The notes below the pieces were generated by a model that was not told the origin of the DNA, did not search any database, and saw only the letters and a list, made by a program, of their open reading frames with translations. Both the position numbers and the translations under genes were made by a program. This document shows, one piece after another, positions 1 through 5,323 of a DNA stretch of 6,261 bases. Positions within the stretch are counted from its first letter, which is position 1; each line of letters starts with the position of its first letter. Origin of the DNA: Actinomycetota bacterium. GTDB lineage: Bacteria; Actinomycetota; Acidimicrobiia; Acidimicrobiales; AC-25. Location of the stretch: NCBI GenBank assembly GCA_005888395.1, contig VAXF01000224.1, positions 577-6,837 of the forward strand, in the 5' to 3' direction.

Positions 1-673
1 GCGTGAAGGTAGTTGTGATCGTGCAGGTGGCGGCCGGCGCGAGCGAGCCGCAGGCGGAGATACTCGGGAACTCGGTGGCGTTCGCCCCGCTCAGCGAGAG
101 CGAGATCGCACCGGAGGGCGTCGTTCCCGTGTTGCTGACCGTGAATAACTGCGGACCGCTCGATCCGCTCGCCGGGACGCTCCCGAAGTTCGCGCTGGGG
201 GGGCTGATCGCGAGCTGCGCGTTAGTAGCCGTGCCGGTCAGCGAGGCCGACGTGGTACCTCCGGGCGTCGCCGAGACATTCAGCTTCGCGCTCCTGGTTC
301 CGGAAGCCGACGGGCCGGGATGGAACTTGACGCTGACGGTGCAGGTGCCGCCGGGCGCGATCGTCACGGTGACCGGTCCGGACGGGAGGCAGCTCCCGCC
401 GGTCACCTCGAACTCGCTTGCGTTCGTTCCGCTCTTCGAGATGCTCACAGCACCGCTCGTCTGCACGGTGGCGGTGTTGGTGATGGTGAAGGTGAACGAC
501 GACGTCGACGATCCCGCCACGACGGAGCCATAGTTGTGGCTGGTCGGACCGATCGTGAGATGAGCGCCGGTGCCGGCCGATGCCGGAGTCGCGGACACGA
601 TTGCGGCGATCACACTGACGATCGCAATGACCGCGCCAACCCGCACGCGAGTACCTCCGAAGGCTGTTCTCAT
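1..673 (-). CDS. Secreted choice-of-anchor-D / ASH-like repeat protein (3' end beyond window)
   Basis: The minus frame from the ATG at 673-671 stays open to the left edge, giving 224 residues with no stop, so the C-terminus is missing. Residues 1-33 look like a Sec signal peptide: arginines R2, R9 and R11, a hydrophobic stretch from about V12 to V26, then an Ala-Ser-Ala site before G34. The mature part carries two immunoglobulin-like beta-sandwich repeats of about 115 residues, starting near L39 and L154. Both have the NYGSV/NFGSV, FT-V/I-(S/T)NT and NA(S/T)EF signatures and a cysteine pair (C95/C111 and C208/C217), typical of choice-of-anchor-D and ASPM-SPD-2-Hydin-like domains. Such proteins are usually exported surface or extracellular proteins; ligand and role are unknown. 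GAGAGGGG at 689-682, 8 nt upstream, supports this start. An in-frame ATG at 700-698 lacks a comparable site. Family call is firm; function is not. Confidence 0.88.
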   Translation of the reverse strand, partial: MRTAFGGTRVRVGAVIAIVSVIAAIVSATPASAGTGAHLTIGPTSHNYGSVVAGSSTSSFTFTITNTATVQTSGAVSISKSGTNASEFEVTGGSCLPSGPVTVTIAPGGTCTVSVKFHPGPSASGTRSAKLNVSATPGGTTSASLTGTATNAQLAISPPSANFGSVPASGSSGPQLFTVSNTGTTPSGAISLSLSGANATEFPSISACGSLAPAATCTITTTFT

Positions 674-681
674 GCTCTGGG

Positions 682-689
682 CCCCTCTC
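682..689 (-). promoter_or_regulatory. Ribosome binding site of the secreted repeat protein
   Basis: GAGAGGGG on the minus strand ends 8 nt before the ATG at 673-671. It decides between this start and the in-frame ATG at 700-698, which has only an AGGA about 20 nt upstream. Confidence 0.6.
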
Positions 690-741
690 GTCCGGATCAT
701 CGGTGCCGCAAGATCTCGTCCTGATCGAAGGGCCAGTTGCC

Positions 742-775
742 GCGGCGGGCGCCCGGAGACGCCCTGAACCGCCGC
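742..775 (-). other. Possible leader stem-loop of the secreted-protein transcript
   Basis: An outer stem pairs GCGGC (742-746) with GCCGC (771-775). An inner stem pairs GGGCG (747-751) with CGCCC (760-764) around an 8-nt loop, leaving a 6-nt bulge on one side. It lies 69-102 nt upstream of the secreted-protein start, so it could fold in that leader. In GC-rich DNA such pairing can arise by chance, and it matches no riboswitch family I recognise. Confidence 0.25.
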
Positions 776-864
776 ATCGCTGATCGTTCGGTCACTGGCA
801 ACGCTCGCTTCTTGACGCAATGCCGACCACCGAGCACGTCATCGAACGACTGAGGATCCCACGC

Positions 865-880
865 ATCCGGTACCCCGGAT
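865..880. repeat. Short inverted repeat, possible operator
   Basis: ATCCGG (865-870) and CCGGAT (875-880) are perfect 6-bp inverted arms around the 4-nt spacer TACC. It lies in the divergent intergenic region about 125 bp upstream of the SRPBCC start. The symmetry would suit a dimeric regulator, but no regulator gene is nearby and no promoter is recognised beside it. Confidence 0.3.
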
Positions 881-924
881 AGACACGATTCGGAAATGAC
901 AAACCGTGACCACGATGCGCATGG

Positions 925-950
925 CCCCCGGAGACCGGTCCGTCCGGGGG
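925..950 (+). terminator. Hairpin followed by TTT, possible terminator or attenuator
   Basis: CCCCCGGA (925-932) pairs perfectly with TCCGGGGG (943-950) around a 10-nt loop, and TTT (951-953) follows on the plus strand. This resembles an intrinsic terminator with a very short U-run. No gene reads into it from the left on the plus strand, and it sits 53 nt before the SRPBCC start. If functional it may attenuate that gene, stop spurious transcription, or fold in its 5' leader. Confidence 0.35.
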
Positions 951-1003
951 TTTGCAGCAACGTCGCGAGAATGGCGACCGTGGGTGTGAAAGGCTGCTCC
1001 GCC

Positions 1004-1393
1004 ATGAGCAGCGCCACGAACGAGATCGACATCGAACGTCCGGCGGACGACGTGTGGAAGGTGGTGCGCAACTTCGGTGGGCTTACCGAGTGGATGCCGG
1101 GCATCGACTCGTGCCGCGTCGAGGGCGACGACCGCATCCTCGAGATGATGGGCATGGAGCTGACGGAGACGCTCCTGCGGCTCGACGACGACGCACGTAC
1201 CCTGGCTTACGGCATCACCAAGAGCCCGATGCCGATCGAGCACCACGAGGCGACGATTGCGGTCACGCCGATCGACGACCGGACGTCGCAGGTGACGTAC
1301 ACCGTCAACGTCGCGCCGGACTCGATGACCGACGTGATGAGCAACGCTTACGCGGGCGCACTGCAGGCACTGAAATCCCAGCTCGAGTCGTAA
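1004..1393 (+). CDS. SRPBCC family (polyketide cyclase / START-like) protein
   Basis: This is a 129-residue protein with the SRPBCC/Bet v1-like helix-grip layout. A first strand with the signature IERPADDVWKVVRNFGGLTEWMPGI spans residues 10-34, followed by alternating strands to about residue 103 and a long C-terminal helix from about 106 to 129 (DSMTDVMSNAYAGALQALKSQL). No signal peptide or membrane segment is seen, so it should be cytoplasmic. The fold makes a hydrophobic cavity for small lipophilic ligands; ligand and any reaction cannot be told from sequence. Length is near the usual 130-150 residues. I chose the ATG at 1004, which has AAAGG at 989-993 and begins just before the domain. 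The frame also has ATGs at 971 and 896, but the latter would place the 925-950 hairpin inside the gene. It stands alone on its strand here. Confidence 0.85.
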   Translation: MSSATNEIDIERPADDVWKVVRNFGGLTEWMPGIDSCRVEGDDRILEMMGMELTETLLRLDDDARTLAYGITKSPMPIEHHEATIAVTPIDDRTSQVTYTVNVAPDSMTDVMSNAYAGALQALKSQLES

Positions 1394-1413
1394 CGGCGTC
1401 GCATCGGGACTTG

Positions 1414-1442
1414 ACCGCGAGATCCGCGGGGTTTCGCGCGGT
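1414..1442 (+). terminator. Weak hairpin downstream of the SRPBCC gene
   Basis: ACCGCG (1414-1419) and CGCGGT (1437-1442) are perfect inverted arms about 20 bp after the SRPBCC stop, separated by 17 nt. No U-tract follows, so this is at best an inefficient or factor-assisted terminator. It is the only candidate in the 110 bp between this gene and the tRNA. Confidence 0.2.
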
Positions 1443-1503
1443 GCGCACCTCGGGAGCGCGAGCCAGCCGAGCCACCGAAATACCCGCTGACAAGACCGTT
1501 CGT

Positions 1504-1578
1504 TGGTGGGCGATGAGGGTCTTGATCCCCCGACCTCTGCCGTGTGAAGGCAGCGCTCTTCCGCTGAGCTAATCGCCC
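1504..1578 (-). tRNA. tRNA-Val, anticodon CAC
   Basis: This is a complete 75-nt cloverleaf on the minus strand. The acceptor stem pairs GGGCGAT with ATCGCCC. The D arm is GCTC/GAGC with a loop containing G18-G19. The anticodon stem CTGCC/GGCAG encloses TTCACAC, so the anticodon is CAC (1546-1544), reading the valine codon GUG. The variable region is AGGTC, and the T stem GGGGG/CCCTC includes one G-U pair. Discriminator A73 is followed by an encoded CCA (1506-1504). The T-loop reads ATCAAGA, so position 54 is A (base 1526) instead of the nearly universal T, while T55, C56 and A58 are kept. TATCGT at 1592-1587 could be its -10 box, but no good -35 is seen. All other conserved tertiary positions checked (U33, G15-C48, A14, A21) look normal, so it is probably functional. 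Confidence 0.96.
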
Positions 1579-1602
1579 CGGCACTCACGATACCCGGGTG
1601 CT

Positions 1603-1632
1603 TTGGCGATCCCCGGTGTCGGCGGGTCTAAT
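1603..1632 (+). promoter_or_regulatory. Candidate leaderless promoter for the glycosyltransferase gene
   Basis: TTGGCG (1603-1608, four matches to TTGACA) and TCTAAT (1627-1632, five matches to TATAAT) are 18 bp apart. Transcription would begin about 7 nt after the -10 box, exactly at the ATG at 1639, giving an mRNA with no 5' leader. Leaderless genes are common in actinobacteria. Little Shine-Dalgarno sequence is present: GGCGGG at 1621-1626 is 12 nt from the ATG. The TTG at 1603, formally an in-frame start, would then be part of the -35 box. Confidence 0.45.
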
Positions 1633-1638
1633 CGGGGG

Positions 1639-2631
1639 ATGCGCATCGGCATCATCGCCCCGCCGTGGGCACCGGTGCCGCCCGCGCTCTACGGCGGCAT
1701 CGAGCTGATCGTCGACCGGCTCGCTACCGGGTTCCAGGCGGCGGGCCACGACGTGCTGCTCTTCACCACCGGCGACTCCACGTGCCCGGTCCCGCGGCAG
1801 TGGGTCCTGCCGGAGGCCGAGGGCGAGCGCATCGGGGTGGTGGTGCCGGAGATGCGCCACCTCATCCACGCGTACGAGGCGGTGCGCGACTGCGACATCG
1901 TCCACGACCACAGCGTCGCCGGCCCGCTCTACGCCGGCCGCTTCCCCGATCTGCGGGTCGTCACGACGATCCACGGCGAGTTCAACGACGAGATGACCGA
2001 CATCTACACGGAGATCGCGCGCACGGTGCCGATCATCGCCATCTCCCATGCCCAACGCCGTCCGGTGCCACAGCTTCCGATCGCGCGTGTGATCCACCAC
2101 GGCATCGACGCATCCGACTTCCCGTTCGGCACGGGCGCCGGCGGGTACTGCCTCTACCTGGGGCGGATGGCCCCCGGCAAAGGAGCACATCGCGCCGTCG
2201 CCGTCGCCCGCAAGGCCGGGATGGCCCTGCTGATGGCGGCCAAGATGCGCGAGCCGTGGGAGCGCGAATACTTCGAGACGCAGGTGGAGCCCCACCTGAC
2301 CGACGAGATCCGTTACCTCGGCGAGGTGCCGCACGAGCAGAAGCTCGAGCTGCTCGCGGGTGCCGCCGCGCTGCTGTTCCCCATCCGGTGGAACGAGCCG
2401 GTCGGGTTGGTCATGTTGGAGGCGATCGCGTGCGGCACGCCGGTGCTCGCCTTCCCCGAGGGCGCCGCGCCGGAGGTGGTCGAGGACGGGAAGACGGGCT
2501 TCCTCTGCCATGACGAGGCCGCGATGGTCGAGGCGCTCGGGCGCCTGGGCACCATCGACCGCCGAACGTGTCGCGCCGCGGTCGAGGGGTACTTCTCGAC
2601 GCAACGCATGGTGCGCGAGCACATGACGTAG
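1639..2631 (+). CDS. Glycosyltransferase family 4 (GT-B fold)
   Basis: This 330-residue protein should transfer a sugar from a nucleotide-sugar donor with retention of configuration. The N-terminal Rossmann half opens with MRIGIIAPPWAPVPPALYGG (residues 1-20), with the glycine-containing acceptor-side loop, then DIVHDHS (86-92) and TTIHGEF (109-115). The C-terminal donor half has YLGRMAPGKG (173-182, cf. the usual GR-x-x-x-x-KG) and the E-x7-E motif E253/E261 in EPVGLVMLEAIACGTPV, which binds the nucleotide-sugar. No signal peptide or membrane segment is seen. Length is at the short end for GT4, and the protein stops soon after FSTQRMVREHMT, where many relatives add a few more helical residues. 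The ATG at 1639 fits the first beta strand; the in-frame TTG at 1603 adds 12 unconserved residues. It is first of three close plus-strand genes. Donor, acceptor and product are unknown; cell-envelope glycans, glycolipids or compatible solutes are all possible. Confidence 0.93.
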   Translation: MRIGIIAPPWAPVPPALYGGIELIVDRLATGFQAAGHDVLLFTTGDSTCPVPRQWVLPEAEGERIGVVVPEMRHLIHAYEAVRDCDIVHDHSVAGPLYAGRFPDLRVVTTIHGEFNDEMTDIYTEIARTVPIIAISHAQRRPVPQLPIARVIHHGIDASDFPFGTGAGGYCLYLGRMAPGKGAHRAVAVARKAGMALLMAAKMREPWEREYFETQVEPHLTDEIRYLGEVPHEQKLELLAGAAALLFPIRWNEPVGLVMLEAIACGTPVLAFPEGAAPEVVEDGKTGFLCHDEAAMVEALGRLGTIDRRTCRAAVEGYFSTQRMVREHMT

Positions 2632-2677
2632 CGCGATAGCAGGCTCACCCAGCATCGCGGGCGCGACGCTCGACCAC

Positions 2678-3448
2678 GTGGCGCTCGCCGTCGAGCGGTG
2701 GGCGGACGCGTGGCCGCGCTATGCCGTCGACCTCGGAGGAGAGTGGGCATCGGGGGGACAGGGGCCCGGGTTCGCGCCTTCGCAGCTTCGGTTCGCCAAC
2801 GGCGCCAAGCTCGAGCTCATCGCGCCGCATCGCGTCGAGGACAACGACTTCCTCCGGCGGTACCTCGACCGCCACGGCCCCGGCCCTCACCACCTCACCT
2901 ACAAGGTGGCCGACCTCGCGGGCGCGCTGGACGCCGTGCGCGACGCGGGGTTCCACCCCGTCGGTGTCGACGTGTCCGACCGCACGTGGAAGGAGGCGTT
3001 CCTCCACCCCGCCGAGGCGTGTGGCGTGGTTGTGCAGCTCGCGCAGCCGTCGGGCGCAGGCTGGAAGACGCCAGCGCCGGCCGGGTTCCCCACCGCCCGC
3101 GCCGAGCCGGCATCGCTCACCCACGTGGCCCATGCCGTCGCGGACCTCGGCGCTGCCCGCCGCCTGTTCGCCGACGTCCTGGGCGGCGAGCCCGTCGACA
3201 GCGACGGGGGATCCGTCGAGCTGGCGTGGCCCGATGCCGCACTCCGGGTGCGCCTCGTGACGCCCAACGTCCGGAACGAGCTCGACGGGCGCCCGGGTCG
3301 CGTGGAGCACCTCGCGTTCGATTGCCCGAACCCGTCCGGCGTGCCCGGCGCCGTGGACATCGGCGGGGACATTGACGGCGAACGGCACGAAGTGCCGCCC
3401 GACATGGCCGGTGGTGTCCGGCTGGTGCTCCGCTCCTGTCACCATTGA
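2678..3448 (+). CDS. Two-domain VOC / glyoxalase-like protein
   Basis: From the GTG at 2678 this gives 256 residues with two vicinal-oxygen-chelate modules, at about 1-123 and 146-252. Module 1 shows KLELIAP (44-50), GPGPHHLTYKV (67-77) and GVVVQLAQP (116-124), so probable metal ligands E47, H72 and Q120. Module 2 shows LTHVAHAV (147-154), SVELAWP (179-185) and RVEHLAFD (208-215), but its last strand has V250 where module 1 has Q120. VOC proteins include isomerases, epimerases, lyases, dioxygenases and resistance proteins; the substrate here cannot be told. No signal peptide is seen, so it is probably cytoplasmic. The conserved first strand ATLDHVALAV begins in codons before the GTG (2663-2677), including the usual first ligand His at 2675-2677, yet no ATG, GTG or TTG lies between there and the in-frame stop at 2624-2626. 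The real start may therefore be non-canonical and upstream. It follows the glycosyltransferase by 46 nt and abuts the kinase gene. Confidence 0.87.
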   Translation: MALAVERWADAWPRYAVDLGGEWASGGQGPGFAPSQLRFANGAKLELIAPHRVEDNDFLRRYLDRHGPGPHHLTYKVADLAGALDAVRDAGFHPVGVDVSDRTWKEAFLHPAEACGVVVQLAQPSGAGWKTPAPAGFPTARAEPASLTHVAHAVADLGAARRLFADVLGGEPVDSDGGSVELAWPDAALRVRLVTPNVRNELDGRPGRVEHLAFDCPNPSGVPGAVDIGGDIDGERHEVPPDMAGGVRLVLRSCHH

Positions 3449-5323
3449 GTGGCAGTGGGCCGGGACAGGGACGCTCGAGCCGAGACGAGGAGCAGCGAGG
3501 CGCACCTGCTCCTCCCGTTCCGCGTCTGGACGGTCCGCGTCGGTGTCATAACGACCGCCCTGGCGCTGTGGGTCCTTGCTCTGTACCCGCTCCTGCCCGG
3601 TCACCGCCCTGTCGACGGGAAGCCGTACGCGGTGTTGCTGGTGAGCGCGGCAGTCGGTGCCGCTGTGATTGCCCTGTTGCCATGGCCCCGGCTACTCACC
3701 GCACGCCATGGCATGGCGCTCTTCTACCTCTGGTCGGTCTGCGACATCTTGCTCATCACCGCCGCCATCGGCGTCAGCGGGGGCGACCAGTCGCCCCTGT
3801 TCGCGGTCTACGCCCTCACGACGGTGTTCTTCGCCCTCGGGTACCCGCGCGCCGGTCAGGCGGCGCTGCTGGCATTCACCGTGGCCTGTTACGTCGCCCT
3901 GGTCGTGCTCACCCACGAACACGTCGGCGCGGCTGTCGTGTTCATGCGGACGTCGCTGCTCGGCTGCCTGACCGTCATGGGCTCCTTCCTCTCCTCGCGG
4001 TTGTTGCGCCAGGTGCGCGAGCTCGGCTCGGCTCGCGAGGACGCCGACCGACGGTCCGGCCTGCTGGCCGCTGTCGCGGTGGCGGCGCGCGACATGAACA
4101 TCCTCGACCCCGACCAGGTGCTGTCGACCGTGGTCGATGCCGTCCTGGAGATCGGGTTCGAAGCCGCCAACCTCTGCGTCTTCAACGAGGCGGGCACGAC
4201 GTACCGCGTGGTGCACGGCCACGGTCTGCCGCACGAGTACCTCAGCGGCACGCATCCGGCGAACGTCGGGATGCCCGGTCTCGTTCGTGAGAGCGGCGAG
4301 ACGGTTGTCCTCAACGACTACGCGTCGCACCCACGCGGTGTCCCCCGGCTCCGGATCGAAGGCTTCCGCGCCGTCATCGCCAGCCCGCTGCGGTCGAAGG
4401 AGCGCCTCGCGGCCGTGCTCGTCGGTGGCACGAAGCGGCAGAGCTCGCTCGAGCCCGAGGTGATCGAGGCGTTCGAGCTCCTCAGCCGTCAGGCGGAGGT
4501 CGCGCTCACCAACGCCGAGCAGTTCGAGGCCGAGCGCCGGCTGGCGCGGCGCCTGGCCGAGCTCGACAGCCTGAAGCGCGACTTCGTGGCGACAGTGTCG
4601 CACGAGCTGCGCACGCCGTTGACGGTGATCAAGGGCATGGGCAAGACGCTCGTCACCCGCGGCGACGAGCTCACCGACGAATTGCGCGAGGAGTGCTTGC
4701 AACGGATGGTCGACAACTGCGACGTCCTCGGCGAGACGATCGAGAACCTCCTCGACTTCTCACGCCTCGAGGCGGGACGGCTCGAGGCGACCTCGGTGCT
4801 CGTCGACCTCAGCCGCCTCCTCCAGGGCTCGCTGAACCGGCTCTCGAGCCTGTTCGGTGAGCGCACGCTGACGAGCAGCGTGACGCCGGGCATGTGGGTG
4901 GTCGGCGACCCGCATCTCATCGAACGTGTCGTCGAGAACCTTCTCGCCAACGCGTCGAAGCACAGCAACGCCGACGCCCACGTAACCGTTGCGCTCCAGC
5001 GCGACGCCGACGACGCCGTCCTGAGCGTGGCCGACGACGGGCCCGGTATCGCGGCCGACGACCTCCAGCACCTCGGCGAGCGCTTCTTCCGCGGCGGCGA
5101 CGTGCTGACCCGCGGCACCCGGGGCACCGGCTTGGGGATCGCCTTCGCCCTCGAGGTGCTCCAGCTCCACGGCAGCGATCTCGAGGTCGAGACCGAGCTC
5201 GGCGTCGGGACCACGTTCTCGTTCCGTCTGCCGCTGGCGCCATCGGCCGAGCACACGGCCCCTCAGGCCGCCGAGCCGCCGGGCGAGCAGACCGTCGGGT
5301 CGGGCGCGGAGACGACCGGCTAA
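3449..5323 (+). CDS. Membrane-bound GAF-domain sensor histidine kinase
   Basis: This 624-residue protein has about six N-terminal membrane segments (near 29-49, 60-78, 89-108, 115-132, 138-155 and 162-182), a GAF domain (about 205-356), a coiled linker, a HisKA dimerisation domain with the H-box SHELRTPL and phosphoacceptor H385, and a HATPase_c domain. The ATP-binding signatures are the N-box ENLLANASKHS with N501, G1 DDGPGI (529-534), F-box ERFFRG (544-549) and G2 RGTGLGIA (558-565). All catalytic boxes are intact, so it should autophosphorylate and pass phosphate to a response regulator. None is visible in the window, making it an orphan here. The GAF domain presumably binds a small molecule or partner; I see no basis for naming it. 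The tail after about 597 is Pro/Ala/Glu-rich and probably disordered. GTG 3449 directly follows the TGA of the VOC gene; GTG 3455 is an alternative. No clear Shine-Dalgarno sequence is seen, suggesting translational coupling. Confidence 0.95.
   Translation: MAVGRDRDARAETRSSEAHLLLPFRVWTVRVGVITTALALWVLALYPLLPGHRPVDGKPYAVLLVSAAVGAAVIALLPWPRLLTARHGMALFYLWSVCDILLITAAIGVSGGDQSPLFAVYALTTVFFALGYPRAGQAALLAFTVACYVALVVLTHEHVGAAVVFMRTSLLGCLTVMGSFLSSRLLRQVRELGSAREDADRRSGLLAAVAVAARDMNILDPDQVLSTVVDAVLEIGFEAANLCVFNEAGTTYRVVHGHGLPHEYLSGTHPANVGMPGLVRESGETVVLNDYASHPRGVPRLRIEGFRAVIASPLRSKERLAAVLVGGTKRQSSLEPEVIEAFELLSRQAEVALTNAEQFEAERRLARRLAELDSLKRDFVATVSHELRTPLTVIKGMGKTLVTRGDELTDELREECLQRMVDNCDVLGETIENLLDFSRLEAGRLEATSVLVDLSRLLQGSLNRLSSLFGERTLTSSVTPGMWVVGDPHLIERVVENLLANASKHSNADAHVTVALQRDADDAVLSVADDGPGIAADDLQHLGERFFRGGDVLTRGTRGTGLGIAFALEVLQLHGSDLEVETELGVGTTFSFRLPLAPSAEHTAPQAAEPPGEQTVGSGAETTG

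Larger units (their letters stand above)
674..1003. other. Divergent intergenic region with inverted repeats
   Basis: This is 330 bp between the divergent secreted-protein and SRPBCC genes. I see no supported coding sequence: the open frames here are antisense or upstream extensions with no recognisable protein. It holds three inverted repeats: a nested GC-rich structure at 742-775, a short palindrome at 865-880, and a perfect 8-bp hairpin at 925-950 followed by TTT. Both genes should have promoters here, but no convincing -35/-10 pair was found on either strand. TTGACG at 812-817 has no matching -10 at normal spacing. Confidence 0.55.

Noticed and set aside
3..533. Plus-strand open frame of 176 residues
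   Set aside because: It is antisense to the secreted repeat protein, whose minus frame has a signal peptide, a ribosome binding site and recognisable repeats. The plus translation resembles no family.
570..767. Plus-strand 65-residue open frame in the divergent region
   Set aside because: It overlaps the signal-peptide coding region on the other strand, has no homology cue and looks like compositional noise.
896..1003. N-terminal extension of the SRPBCC protein from ATG 896
   Set aside because: The extra 36 residues are not domain-like and would span the 925-950 hairpin. The ATG at 1004 sits just before the conserved domain and has AAAGG upstream.
674..1003. Riboswitch in the divergent intergenic region
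   Set aside because: The inverted repeats match no riboswitch core I recognise, and neither neighbour is a typical riboswitch-controlled gene.
1504..1578. tRNA as a prophage or island attachment site
   Set aside because: No integrase gene and no direct repeat of the tRNA 3' end were seen within the window; flanking genes look chromosomal.
697..1588. Minus-strand open frames of 152 and 249 residues opposite the SRPBCC gene
   Set aside because: Their translations are Arg/His-rich shadows of GC-rich coding DNA, and the longer one also runs over the tRNA.
1585..2655. Minus-strand open frame of 356 residues
   Set aside because: It is a shadow of the glycosyltransferase, which has clear GT4 motifs. 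The minus translation is His/Arg/Asp-rich with no motif.
2645..3604. Minus-strand open frame of 319 residues
   Set aside because: It is a shadow of the VOC gene and kinase start; low-complexity Arg/Val/Glu composition and no recognisable fold.
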